NCBI RefSeq assembly: GCF_037392515.1
Contig: NC_090281.1
Span: forward strand, 46,042,645 to 46,106,644
Reading direction: 5' to 3'
Origin: Haliotis asinina
Taxonomy: Eukaryota; Mollusca; Gastropoda; Lepetellida; Haliotidae
Length of the DNA stretch: 64,000 bases
A program made the position numbers and the translations under genes. Below, one piece after another: positions 36,523 to 51,700 of this stretch. The notes beneath the pieces are model-generated. The model was given only the letters and a program-made list of their open reading frames with translations, searched no databases and was not told the origin of the DNA. How positions within the stretch are numbered: the stretch's first letter is position 1; the number at the start of each line of letters is the position of its first letter.

Positions 36523-36754
36523 CTACTCGGAAGTGCAAGTAAGCGCTCTGGAGAGAATAGTAGCAAACCCTTTGGGACCAATAGTGCATTTAACGGTGAC
36601 GACCTGGTCATTGAGGCTGAACCAGAATGTGACCACCTCTCCGGGAGCACCCGTAATGCGAATAGTGACATCGGTGTCCATGCTGATATCAACGACTCTC
36701 TGCGGAGACATCGGCACCCACTTGTCCAACTCGCCAAGGACGACGACCACGGTG
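36523..36754 (-). CDS. Glycosidase-like gene, exon 17 (last)
   Basis: Acceptor TATTTCAG, stop TAG at 36,523-36,525. It encodes TVVVLGELDKWVPMSPQRV and GAPGEVVTFWF, a beta-rich C-terminal domain. Confidence 0.88.
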
Positions 36755-39700
36755 CTGAAATATATGCATGAAGTGGGTACATAGTAATGTTTGTCAGGGA
36801 AAGTATGGTTTTCTCTGAGTAGTTAATGGGACCGTGGGATATCCTTGGAATTAAAGCGTTCGTTCGTCACGCAGGTTCGATTGCCAAGATAGGTTCATTG
36901 TCTGAAGTCAATTTCTGGTGTCCCCGCTTTGATAATGTTGTGATATGCTAAAGTGGCGTGAAAGGGATATCGATTAATAACTCTGAGTTTTTGTCTGTGC
37001 AAGATTGCATATGTGTGAGTATCAGAACTTGATAGAAAAAAATCATTCACGGATGTCGAACGAGCATTCAACACATATAAATTTCATTAGAATGATAACA
37101 AATATTTTTCATGATAACATATAATCATTCACAGATTTGATTCGAACTTCTATCCAATGCTCAGTTACGAAAATCTGAAACATTTCCTACCTGTTGATTA
37201 TTACAAGTCAATACATTGATAACACAACAGTCTCGTTTCCTGGGCTCCGTCCTATTGCGCATCTTAGTGCATTAGCAAGTCCTCAATTTTTTGACCTCAT
37301 TCAACTGGATATATAAATATTTATCGGTATTATTTGATACATCTAATCACTTTATATTGCAACACTACGCTTCTTTTAAACATTACAAACACGTCGTGCA
37401 GCGTGCTCTGTCGTACAGCGTGCTCTGACAATGGCGGTCTTGTATAGCCTTGATATTCTGTCCAATCAAATTGTCCATGACAAGAATGCACAATGAGCGC
37501 GTAACAGGCGTAACCAGTGAGCCATATGAAATATGAATCATTTTACGACCTCACCAAACACGTACAGTCTGACTACTTTCATTTAAAAATGACAAGAAAT
37601 GAAACATGATATTCATGTTTCGGTTTGCTTCAAATTATTTCACGACCGTATGTTACCTTACTTACTTATATATCTTACTTACTTATCGCCCATGGCTATG
37701 GTAGGTGAGGTATAGAATAGACAGTAGTTAACTGTTGAACAGCCAGACAGTTCAAGGGGACTGTCATCCGTGAAGATGTCGATGCTGCTTGTGCTTTTAT
37801 GGGAAAATACTCTGCTGGTGGGAAACTGCAGCAAAAGCGAAACAAATGTTAAGAGAAGATTGTTTATTTTTACAAGAACTTCAGCATTATTTGTGCACAG
37901 GATCTTTAGAGTAAAAGTACGTGCTAAATGTCAATAGCAGATACGGTATGTCGTAAAACGTCATGCTGTTGTTCTGCAGAGATGCGTATGGGTTGCGAAA
38001 ATACCCACGTGTTGCTTGGAGTAGACAGTCATTGTTTCTTTTGACAGTCATCGTTTAGGGTGTGATTGAGGGCGGTGGAGTAGTCTAGTTGTTAATTTGT
38101 TCGCTTGTCACGGCGAACTCACGGGTTCGTTTCCACACATGGATACAATGAGTGAATTTCTGATCTACCCCAGCGTGATACTGCTGAAACATTGCTAAAA
38201 GCGGCCTAAAACCATAGCCACTCACTCAGTGCACAATTGTTCATGACCTTCCGTCTCACCATCCCCTTTCTCTCACCTGTAGTTATCAATTCAGTGTAGT
38301 TGTGAAACCACTGTAAAAGTTAATTAATCCTTTGTATCTGGTAATATTAAATATATTCATTCATTCATTCATTCACCCCAGTAACCAATGTATATTACCT
38401 GTAGGTGTTCTGTGCTTTCTGTTGTGAATTACCTGATTCAGCTGTTGAAAGCCTGCATCTGTTGGGGATATCGTGTACCCTGCCAGGAGATCGGCGGCCA
38501 GAATGATACCAAACTTCCATATTCCACCCAGGTCGCAGTAAGTGGTGTATACCTCCCCAGAAGGGCCGTTGAAGTCTGCACCAAACGCGAGCTGTAGTAA
38601 ACAGGAACAAGACTTACCTTCTGGAGTACTGTTTCACAAATGAAGTACTCTATACTTATTATATTGGATCCTTGGGTTATCAGACATACACATGGTCTGG
38701 ACAGATGACTGGGTCCATTCATTGTCATAATGACATTTCGGTACATATCATTGTGTCAAGTGATTGATTGTGGTAAACCTTGCAATTTATTGACCAAATT
38801 TGTTGTCCCCTGTCGCCCTAATGACTTTAGGACTATAATGGAATTTTTGAGTCTGCAAATACCCGAATAATTAACATTATTTAATGGAGTTGTTTGTGTG
38901 GGATATAGTTACTTTTGAGAATTTTGGTAAGAGAGGTAACTGGCAGTTGTACCAGACATCTTAAACTTCACGTATCCGGACAATATTTGTGAATACGTGT
39001 AAACGAGGTTCGACCGCAGCGCTGAATTATTTTCAGCCCTCTTGCCTTCAACAAAAGCCCATTTTTTTCATGTGTTAAGAAATCACAAGCCAAGACATTG
39101 CAACAAAACCTCATCAGGATAAAATATATATCCATGCGAACATATGCTGTATGCAAAAGAATGCTGTATCTTTGTTTCCAAAAGATATATTGTCGATGTG
39201 AGATTCTAGCCGAGAAACAAGTTCAGTCAATACAGGGCGGTGGTCAGAGAACCGCCACACAATACTGTCTACGGCATCGACAATGCGTTAACGACTTAGC
39301 AACATGGATAACAAAGGAGTACGACTCAATCAACACGGCGAAAACACTATTACGAGGATAGCAAATAAGTTCACCGATGCACTAACTTTCATTTATGGGC
39401 GATATACTGAGAATCGATCAACATATTACCCTTCGTATTTGATTATCTATGGCTGTTGCAGGTTTAGACGGTTTGAGAATCTTCCCTTGGGCATTGACAC
39501 TCCTGCAAAAATAGTAAAAAATACCAAAACCTTTGATGTACTGTGGAATGCATGAGAAACTGTGTTTCTGCCACATTCTAATCAGCGGTTTGATAATATG
39601 ATTCATAAAAGTTTCAGCAAAAAAAAATCTAGTTTTCAAGTAAGTAACTCTTTTGCCGGCATTTGAATTGAAATCTACAACCTTACCAACGATTGAAAGT

Positions 39701-42700
39701 ATTTGGAGACATCATGCTAAAATTGTTAATGGTTTCGAGCTTTGTCGTGTCCGAGTTTGTGTTCTAAATGATGCAACCCAACGCAATCCAATTTAGCTGT
39801 GGGAGTACCGACTTAATGGTCTTACGTTGTATGGAGTACGTCAAGGTTTACTACTTACTTCATTATTATTGATTCGTTGAATGCCCCAATCATATCCCCT
39901 GGTCCTACAGGACCAGTGCTGAGGGTAGCTATCAAGGCATTCAGCTCCGTGTTTGGTTCGGATGTTCCTCCTGAAATGATGAATATCTATCATGTGTGAC
40001 TCTCTTTCCAGCTAACAATTTCATGTTGTCACAACGATGTCACAACGTTATTCTGTGGAATCCAACGTGGTGGCCTGAAGATGTCATACGTCATTTTACG
40101 TAGCCTCAAAGTAGTCACTTGACGTTAATATATTTTTGACGGTGTCTTAATGTTATGTTTAACATTACTAGTTGAATAGTTTGATTTGTTTTATTTGTTT
40201 TATTTCAGAAGCGAACAGTACATAAGTAACAAAGCAGAAATTCACTTCAATGTTTATTCGTCAATTTGCATGTTGTTTTGGTTTTCTGAAGCTGCCGCTG
40301 TACAATGAAGAAAGAGTCTCAAAGTTTTACAGAAGACTCAATCATGACAAGATGTTATAACGTTGTGAAGAGACAAGAGCATAACATTTCTCAACATAAA
40401 GTTGCACCGTTGTTTTAACGCTGTTTTCACACAAAATGACGCAATACTAACGTTGTGACAACGTAGAGCTATGACGTTACCAATCCATGACTTTCCCACA
40501 ACGTTGCATTAACGTTGTGGTTTTGTTGGGTTTCAACGTGACTGGTTAACTTTCTAATACAAAATGTGTGATAAAGACTACACTGTTCAGTGTAAAGTTC
40601 AAAGGTTGTGATCAAATACATATATGTGTTAACTATCAACAATGGATTGTTATATATACACGATATTAGCAATATGGCCTCACACAGTGGTTAGGTCAAT
40701 GACACACACCCACACATGTGTCTTTAGGAACCTATCTATGTATATTAATTTACCAATATATTTATTTCCTGGTTGATATCGCGTCGTCCAGAAGGTGTCT
40801 TTGAATGGCCTGATTCCCATGGCGTGAGCGAATATTGATGAGACACCGATCTTCCATTGTTCCAAGCCTGGGTGATAATCATTACTTACACGGGCCTTTG
40901 GGAGAACAAATACACACCATGTAATATATTGTATGTCATGAACTATCACAATTACCACTTCATGCTGGCATATTAGCATCAAGGTTGGAAGAAAGAAAGC
41001 TAGTTATTAATGTAATCGAAATATCGGATCAAAACGGACTTTTCATCATCTTCACGGTGCCTTGAGATATTTTTAATATTTCCCCACGGTTTCCTTTGAT
41101 GACCAAGGCGTTATCTGCTTGTCGCTGTGGTACATAAACATATGCGTCATTTGTATATAATGTGGATATGCAAAAAAAACTTGCTGCCAGGGGACACCAT
41201 CGCCTTCACTGGGACTACCCTGTGATACATGAGATTCAGCAGGGAATCCTCTTAAGTCAAGGAAAGAGCGGCAACGATAAACAGGTTTAACACCACACCT
41301 GTTATCATTTATGAAACGTTATGAGTGAAATGCTTTATGGTTGAAATTACATTAATCAATAGCTGTACTATAATGGGACTGTGGCAGTGACTTAAAGAAT
41401 AAACAATATCCGAGACAATTGGATCATTACAACAGGCAGACACAGAATTACAAGAAATGGGTGATATAGGTGATTTTGGGTTTTTTTTCATTTAGACGAG
41501 TTCACCTTTACACCTGCAGTCAGAGAGTAAGCGTACTTCCAACTGACATGATCGCAGATATTAGCTTTTCGGATTTATTAAATTGATAAAAGTCCTCCTT
41601 TATGTGTATTCAAGTCAGTCTCTTTACTGTATGTATGTGTACCCTCAAGTGTATCCTCACCTGGGTAACAGCAGGAATCTCCAGGGCTTGTAATATATGT
41701 CTGGAGTTGGACATGCAGTACTGAATGGTCACGTTGTTGTCTTCACCTGCCTTTCCCATCTGTTTTAACCACGTCTCTCCCAAGGACACGTTGGTCTGTA
41801 GAGCTTTCACGTTCAGAAACTCGTGGTTCAGCCAATCCTGGGAAATATTTGAACAATGTCTACAGAAACAATCTCACCTGAGTGTGGGATATCAAATATA
41901 TCAATACGAGTCCCAAACAATTTGATATATAACATAATAGAACAAAACTGTTGATATCAGAAGACATGGGGACAAGATTCTGTTTTTCATACCAAACCAT
42001 TCTTCCAACGTTTTCAGTTTCTGATCAGTAATTAGTTTTGACTATTAGAATAGCAGTTAACAAGTCCTAGCGATGACATTTGACCGTGCCGTAATGTGCA
42101 ATGTGACGTAGTGTCCAAGCATCCATGTGGAAAGCAGTCCTGGGGAAAATGTGACACCTTATGGATGTCAACGCCTTTTGTATACAAAGCACGACGTTCA
42201 TTAGGAAGACGTTGACATTCATAAATTCTGAATCTTCACGAGTATCATTTCAAAAGGCTGTTCAAAGTCCTTATCTCTACTGGATGATCAATGATAAAAC
42301 AAAAAGAACAGCTGGTTTCGACCTACCTGTTCATAAGTGATCAACCCCCATTCTCGTCCAGATTTAAGAAGGTCGTCCCAAAAGGTCTAAGTGTAAAATA
42401 GAACAATTAACATATGTTAAAAACCCTCTAACATTCCTGTGTAGATACTGCAGTCAGGCTGGTATAACACCACAATGACGTGCTACGAATATTGACCCAA
42501 AAGGAATACAATCACACTCCTTCCCTCACGTATTCAGTAGCTCAGTAGAATGTTAGTCCAATAAATAACTTTTATGTATTTATGTATCCATATAATACCG
42601 TCGCCATATGGCAGGACTGCTGCAGAGTGCGGCGTAAAATATTCAACCAACAAAACGCAAGTAGGAACTAGTATGATCTTTCCACGTGTATATACAGAGA

Positions 42701-45700
42701 CGTTACCTGATCGTCGGGAACCGCTCTTATGCCTTCTATAATGAACTTGTACTTCCCACCGTTTTGTTTAGCATAAGTGGTATCCCCCGACCTGTTCAAC
42801 AGAGATATTTTCTAGCTGAGGCCACCGCCTTTGTTGACTTATTCACAATAAAGAAGCTGGATTCCATAAATCTTGCTTTTCCTAAAGAAGACCTTGCAGT
42901 ACATTTGGAAGTACGTGTTGCATTCCGATTGGTTGGGAATGGCATTCTAGATGTCATGGATGCCACAGGAACTTATGTCTGTCTTTAATACTAAAAAGAT
43001 TTTGTCTATTATCAGAAGGCATCACTGCTGAATGTCTTTGGTGGAATTCCCATAATACCATGTGCAGGTTTTTAGGAATCAGGTAGCCACGATGCCATGT
43101 ATTCGGGAAGACGATAGTCTAAAACTGAAGAAAACTTTACTAATAACACAACTTGACACTTACACACTCGGACACTCGCACTCACGTTACTATAGACAGA
43201 ACATGCTCATGTATTCCAGAGTACATTTATTCTATAGTCTACCAGACAACACCGCGTCTCTATTACTGATAAAAACAGTAGAAATGAAATCAAGCGAATT
43301 TCATGTACACCAACATTGTTTAATAGCATTTTTCTCTTATTTGGAAAGATCCATAGGTTTATTTCTTCAATACGAGGAACGCTATACTGTTAGAAAATAC
43401 AAAATAGATCTATTGCAAAGGTTTGCACATGTTTAAAACACAAACATCAACGACGACAATACATTTGGGCATTTCTGACGAACCAATTTTCTTGGTTACT
43501 ATAGGTCATATCTGTGCTTGAGGGTTTCATCCTTACAACGCACTTTCTTCCGTCTTTCCTACCACATCATGGTGAATCGCCTTGATAAATGAACTTAAAG
43601 AAGCAGAAAAATAACAAACTCCTCACTTACCAAAATTTGTTGTGTGCAGACACTGGTAATCCAGTCTTATTGTACAACCATCTACAAGAAAACATTCATT
43701 GTGAGATATTCAGTCAACGCATTAAGCTTTAACATCAAAGATACTGATGTATTCACTGCATCAGTATTGTGAGGATGAGGAAGTATCAAGAAATACAAGT
43801 ATACGTAAAACCGTTGCATTTACAGCTTCAAGAGTTCTGTTCATTTGAATCTGGAATGAGCCATTTTAACTCGTCATGTATTGCATGTGAGCGTATCATA
43901 AACCAGTGCCTGTTTGTTCCAATGTTTTCAGTAATTCCTTCGTAAACATCAATATTGCACATTTCTTTGTGTAATAGTTGTTAACCAGCTTCTGCATTTC
44001 GTATTAACTAACAGGTATTTTAGCAAAGTCATAAACATCATGTTCGAAATCCGTCATTCAATATTTGAACACCAATCAAGAAACTTATTAACACTTGTTA
44101 TCACATCCTCAGGACTTGAAGGGCATTTCCCTCCGTGTATCTGTATCCTTGAAATAAACTATATCAGTGAAATATATGAAAATTTAAAATTGTGGTCGAC
44201 AGTTGATGCTAACTCTGGTCAACTTTCGTTTTCTTCTAATTCAAAACACTAAATAGGAAATGCTTTGCTACTTTGTGTGCTTGACTATGGGAACTGTTTA
44301 AGTAACAGCTGTGTTTCGATGTGTTTGACTAGCCATAAAATAACTATGTTTCGTTGTGTTTGACTAGCCATAAAGTAACTATGTTTCGTTGTGTTTGACT
44401 AGCCACAAAGTAACTATGTTTCGTTGTGTTTGACTAGCCATAAAATAACTATGTTTCGTTGTGTTTGACTAGCCATAAAATAACTATGTTTCGTTGTGTT
44501 TGACTAGCCATAAAATAACTATGTTTCGTTGTGTTTGACTAGCCATAAAGTAACTATGTTTCGTTGTGTTTGACTAGCCATAAAGTAACTATGTTTCGTT
44601 GTGTTTGACTAGCCATAAAATAACTATGTTTCGTTGTAATTGAATACGCTAATAACAACAATCTATCGTTGTGACAGGATAGTCAAATAAAAAATATGTT
44701 TCGTTGTGTTTGAATGGTCAAATAACATCTATGTTTCGTTGTGTTTGAATGATTATAGTAAAAGAAGTTAGCTATGTTTCGTTGTTTTCAATGGCCAACA
44801 ATTTTCTTTCGTTGTCATGGAATAGTCAAAACAACTTTGTTTCGTTACGGAAGAATAATGACACAGCAACATTAGGAGTGAAAAACGAAGCATGTTCCGT
44901 TGTGTTTGAATAGTCGTCGTTCAGTTGGCGGTTTGAACAGCTTGTGGCAATTCTGCTTGTGCAGCCATTTGGTTCTCTGGTAGTACCTCTTTAATACTTA
45001 CTGTGTAATACCAGTTTAGTATGATAGGACTGTATTGAGGCAGCAGCATGGTAGGTATGAGCTTGATAACTTACTGCATCCCATGGGGAAATATGTCTGG
45101 GCGGCCTGTCCATGTCTTTACTCCGTCCCCGACTCCCTTAAAGTACCACCACGAGTCATACTGTATGTATCTGCAACATAACGCATTATCCTTTGTTGGA
45201 TCTAGCTGTTTTCAATTATATACAACTAACTATACATGAAATAAGATACGCATTAAAACATTTCCATTTGTGTTGTGTCATACTTTTTTAATCGTTGACA
45301 ATAATGACATGGTTGAAGGCAAAGTACTTTCTTTGACGTTTTCTGAAACGTAATCCTGACGCTATAACAGACCATTTTGAAGGTTCTGTTTCAAAATTAG
45401 CCAATAAGCACATAAATTTCAACATAGATTTAAGATAATACTATTGTGAGTGCAACACATTCAACAGTTGTCGTTTCTGGTTGTTTTGAGCCTTACTTTC
45501 ATGTGATCTTTTCTTATTTACAGTACACCAAAACCATTGCATAACCAGTGTGGACCGGATTTATGTTGTGTAATGTTGTTTTACGCCGCCTGTAGCAATG
45601 CTATATAAATTATAGGTCATATATTATAAGTCATATGTTCACACACGTTTCCCCCATTTAACAGACTGGTTGAAGACACATTGGTGAACACACCTTCTGA

Positions 45701-48700
45701 GAATCTACAAGAACTTACTTGAATGGAATGCCAGTTTGTGGAAAATAGTTAATGACATCAAGTATCGTATCTTCGTAGGTTTTCCCAGATACAGTGTTAT
45801 AGTAGTAGTATGCTCCTGGTAAACATAAAAAATGTCAACGCAAAAGAACGAAAAAAACGCGAAATAACTTCTCGCCATGCAGACTTACGTTTTTTTAATC
45901 AAAAATGACAATTACTAGTTTAGAAAAACTAGTTAACACATTTAAATATGACTTTTACAAAGGTGCTCCTTTGTAACAGTTATTATGTCTCTGTGACAGT
46001 TATTATGTCTGTTAAATCGTGGTGATATGAGAAGCGTCAACATTGTTACAATGAATGGGCACCTGATCGGTAGCCTTGTATTATACTCTTCACAAAAAAT
46101 ATGCAAAAAGTTGTTGAGACTGTTGAATTGATTTATCTGATAATATTGATAACATCCACCGAACACAACCACCCTCAAAAACAACATACAGAAACAAATG
46201 TGTGGCATGAATCTGCTCCACACGACACACATAGATTCCACACCAAATACTTTAAGGGCTCATTTGGTCAATGCAAAGACGTGTAGAAGCTTGCATTCGT
46301 GCTCGTGATGGTCATGCGCGTAACTGAACACTGCTTCACGGTCCAGTACTGACTTGAACTTCAATGTTACACTTTGCTCCAAAAATGCAGTCTATTATTA
46401 CTCGTACGTAAGTCCCAAAACAATTGATGTATATTTAAGTTTTCTAGGTTTTTAAATGTAGCATTTTTGTCACTTTGATGTATGGCTAATTCTCTGCATA
46501 AAAGCCAATGGCTGAGGGGATGGTGTAAATCCAGATAGGGTCCATACAGGTAGCAAAAGTAATGTAAGTCCCCATGGTCCCTATCTAGTATGGTGATCTA
46601 CCTTCAGTTGTAGGCAATCTATAGCCCTTTTACATCTAATCACTAGTTTTACATTTTTATCTGTGATATTCCAGTTATTTTTACTGTCCTTCGTTAACAG
46701 GTTTTTACATGCTATTGATTAATATGTATTTTTGTAATTAATCGTTCTCGTCCCGATATGGCTGATATATTGCCCTTGTGACGATAAATTTTAACTCACT
46801 CACTCACTCACCATTATTACTCAATAACATTTCATTTCATTTTGTTAATCGTATGTGCATATTTGTCGATTACACCATTCCATGATTTGCAATTTCAATA
46901 ATTGAAAATGTAACATTAAAATATGCGTTGCTTAACTTTTTGTGAGTATATAAATAGACGTCCTTGGATCTATTCACTATATAGCAATTATCTGAAGTTT
47001 AATTTTGTTGTGAAACAAACCTACTCACCTACTTTCAAATAAAAAACATTGTTCGATTATTTCTTTTAAAAAAATACATATTTTTCCGTTTCTAAATACA
47101 TCCCAACAGTGTGTTATCGTCATATATAAAAATGCTCATAAACTTTTAATTACATTGCTATTGCCAACATACTCCGGCTTATTGATGGTTGTTTAATATG
47201 CTCGCGTTTGAGTCACAAAATATCTAGTGACCCTTTAACAGTGAGACTGAATATCTACAGCTGGGCGGATAGCTGGAGAGGGCAAGCGTAATCAGGCTAT
47301 GAAGAACCGTGCCAATGTGTTGTACCGTTATCTGTCCAGTATCCGATATAGTTGACAGTCAGGTCAGTTTTGACATAGCGGTCATCACGCTGATAGTAGT
47401 GTTGTAGGAACGCCCCCCAGTCCTCCAGGGCCTTGTAGTACAAAGATAATAGTTCAGCAATTGTAACCAAGATTCGAAGGCGAACAGTGATGATGTCTAG
47501 ACGATATGAACAGTCAAACAAGTTTTTTAATGCACATGGGTAGATTGATATGAAAGCGGGGTCCCGTCTCCCTAAATCTTCATTGTTTTCGTTTTGTGGA
47601 ACTTTAGATAGCTCAAAATATTTCATAGGTCCCATCAACACAAAGGTGTTTGAGTTTATGTACATTAGTTAACTTAATGTGGAGGAGTGTATATACGTTC
47701 GAGATCGGAGATTTATAATATTATCATCCAAAACTGTGTTCCACAGAAGATCGGACGATATTGCCTAGGAGAATACGTTTTGGCTGTAGATTTTGTACAA
47801 TGCTATGACGTCATGAAGTTGATGATGTCACAAAGCTATGACATCGCTGCACTGCAAATCTAATGGCATTGCTGTGTTCAGAGATGTACACTTTTCATTG
47901 AAAGATAACGAAAAATTATTTTGGATGATAAAGAGAATCTCAACCTCGTGCCTACTGATACCAATTATATGAACACTCGTTGATCCTCGACAAGCCTTGT
48001 TTTTTTATCAACTCGTGTTGATATATTTGATATCAGTAGACACGAGGTTGAGATTGTGTTTATCAACCAAAATCATTTTTCATTACCTTTCAATGAAAAT
48101 TGTGACATTCTATATATAATTTCCAGCAAGTAATACGATCTAACATAACACTATTGACATCACCCGATTTTTACAACATATGGTTTCACTTTCTCTTGTT
48201 TGTAACGCTTGTTCTAAAATCAGAGTTCAAAGAGTTTCAGAGCATTTTGACACATTGTTTAGCATAACAATACAATGCAATGAAGTTCGTTTAAAAAATG
48301 TGAAATATTAACGGTTGGGGTGGGGTGGGGAGTGGGGGTATCACGAGCTTCTTTTTCCATATCTGCATGAGGGATAGTGCTGATACGCAGTTGATCACAG
48401 GATTATTATCACATACCTTGTTTACTCCTTGGTTCCCGCAGTACGCGATGGTCATCATCTCAAAGTCCTTAGGTACATCAGTAACTGTTCCAAGGGGGCC
48501 CCAGTGAGCGGCTCCCTGTATATCTAATATTGATTTGTGCCACATGGATGATATCATGAACTTACTGGCTGGAGATATGACGAAGGCAGTGGCTGATTGG
48601 TTTTTGTTAAATATTACCAGAGGCCCACCAGTAATGCCCTGATTATAATCAGTCATCACTTCTCCCCATCTGAAACAAAGGTTCATCTCAAAGCATTAAT

Positions 48701-51700
48701 GCATTGAAATGTAGACATTTTACACATTGCATGCGCAATATAGACCTAAAAAGGTTTCTTGGTACCAGGTCCCTTATATAATTTCAGTCACATGAATGAA
48801 TCCACGTATTATCTTTCTAAGTTGCCATTTCATAATGTTATAACAAATATACACATGGAAAAATCTATCGCAACACTTCACATTTATCTCATCAAAAAAA
48901 AATAAATCAATTTGTCTGGTTATATTTATCCTCGCTGAATAATTAAATGACAAATTTAAGCACACGGAAAGGAACAACAAACAAAAAATGTTTTAGATGA
49001 ATAGAATTGGCTTCACGGGATATAAAATCATAGTGTTTCGTTCCTTTGTCCAATTTTTAAGTTACGAAGTACTCACGGCCCGAACTTCCTTCTCGTGTCG
49101 CCGGTCATCATACCACCGTATGACAAGAAACCAAGACCAATGTTTGACTTGTCAACCACTTGGAAGCTTGGGAAGCCAGAAATGGTTTCATCTCTCAGAC
49201 TGGCACTGGTGCCATGGACGTCATCAAGGTATTTCTGTGAGAAGTGAGAAGTGCGTGTGATACATCCAAGGTAACACGTGGGTCTGTACATTATTGACTT
49301 TTAAACAGGCAAACGTGGTTGATAGCATGAGCGTCAGTTATGAGGTCACAAGGGACTATAGTGTGGCCAGTGGAAGCTCATTATTGTTAGTTGAACAAAA
49401 ACGATGATAATTATATATACAAAATGACTACGTACGTACTCACTACTTAATTGCATATCATCAAAACATTATAAGCATTAAAATGGGGGTTTGGATTGCA
49501 GATAGATAATTTTCATAATAGGATATATTGGGATGCCAAAGCATATACTGCGATATTTATTGCAATGTATTGCAAGTAGTTTTTTTAACAAAAAGCTACT
49601 CATAATTGAAGTACTCTTTTATTTATAAACCCCAAACACAACAAAATCACAATGCTTATTTAAGCTTCGATACAAAAATAACCTTTTAATATTGACAAAA
49701 TATAAAATATAAATTCTTTCAACTCAAAATGCTGCCATACTGAAGCCTTTGCCATAGTATTGAGGGGCATTACATTAAATTGCTCGTTGTTGGGGTTGGC
49801 ATTTTCCACCGAACGTATAACTTTCAGTGTGAAAATGGAAATATTCTAAGATTTCCGAGTGTTACGCAGTTTTCCGAATGCATGTCAAAATACTGGTTTT
49901 CGATCAGCGTATGGCAAAACGTATTGTTTCCATGTCTGAAACCGGTAATTTTGCACAGTCCTAATTAAAGACAAAGTTTGAAAGCTGAAATCGTAGCGGA
50001 AACACTATAAACGTCATGTTCAAACCACAACCTTTAAATCAGTATCAAATATATCACGATTTCTTGTGGATTTGTTTTCTTCATCTATACTCTATTAAAA
50101 ACCAAAATAACACTTTCCTTTACAATAGGTTTACTTGCTCTTCACAATTGTCAAACCTCCTTAACGTATACTAACTGATTAGTTTTCTTTCAGGTGTAAA
50201 AACGTAAACGTTATACCGAAATAGAAACGACAGGTGTCCTTGAACACCCGAAAGACATCTCTGTCAAAAGCCAAGTTTGATGTGCAACTTTGACAATATC
50301 ATGAGTGTGAGTTTGTTTACGGTCCCCACGTGATATATTCATTCGTATCTCCCTGACGATCACACAACTCGTGCAGACATTTGGCACATTAAGTTAATGT
50401 GGCTTTCCTACCCTTACGAATTGAGCATTGACAGACTGGGTGGACTGGGACACTCAGTCACAGTGCTTTGCCCAAGTTTACTTATGTACCCGCAGCTAGA
50501 TGTTTGCATGCATTAATGTGGCCACCATCTGGTCATGTACCAACGGATTCGTGGTTTTTTTTCGTGTGCCCAGGTTTGTGTGTTGTACGTTAAGGGTTGT
50601 GACAACACGGAAAGGGTCTAAATACGTCTACCTGTTTAAACAACACCAGTGGGTAAATGGGTTGTACGTAGTATATGAGACTTGTCTGCATCTGATGGGA
50701 TCCCGCCTTGTAAAGGAAGTCAACAGATTGCCACTGACCCATCCTGTTCACGCCGCTCCCATTTGTGACGCTGACCAGGGGGAGTGTCCCTTCCTCCACC
50801 GAGTACATCTGACCATCAGCCCTGAAGAACGTACTCTCGCTGAACAACCAAGGGACTCCATTGATGTTTAAGGTATAATCATGATCATCCGTTATTGTCA
50901 GGGACAGTTCGGGCGATTTTGAAATCGGTATTGTTCGAGTAGCTGTAATAGAATATATTTGTGTTTAATTGTTTATGGTTTCCAGACAAGAAGCGCAGTA
51001 CAAACATCGGGGAGTTTCTTGTTTTTTTGTTACAAAGCGTATGTATTGTTGCAAAGAATGGGCGAAAATAGTCTGAATTATCCCCAGAAACAATAATGTA
51101 CAGGTATATATTACTATTTAATTTAATGATATAGAAAAGTAATTTGAAGACGACGATAAAGATATTTATATCAATATTGTCATACCCACGTCAGAACGAA
51201 CATCAATGTGCATTTAAAACCCATTATGTGAGTATACGACCTTCTCAGAATTATTTCTGAATCACTATATCGACGTAATTGCCGTTTTGACAATTCTGTT
51301 AATTAGCACGCTGTTATTGATTATGCGAGGATACAAAATCTCGCCCTTTAATCAACTTCCTCAGTGAGTCCAAACATCTCGGTCTCTATCATTCACATAT
51401 ACGCACTCCATATATATGTATATAAATACCTGCTATACAAATATATATTCCTATATATTTGACTACGACTTTGGGTGGTCCTGCAGTGAAAAGCGACGTG
51501 ATTCCCAAAACATACTTACGCATAAAAACACTTTGATTGTACCTTGACACCGAGTCTTGTCCTACCTGTACGTGTTTGTCTCCAAAGTGTTCACGTATAC
51601 GATATGCGACACTTGAAGTCTCTATCTCTTCAATGGGTACAGCTAACACATATAGTTTCTGATTACGTTCATGTGCTCTCGAGAACCAGCACAAGTGTTA

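Noticed and set aside
38068..38140. tRNA gene
   Set aside because: Box A and B are present but stems do not pair and a SINE tail follows; it is a tRNA-derived SINE.
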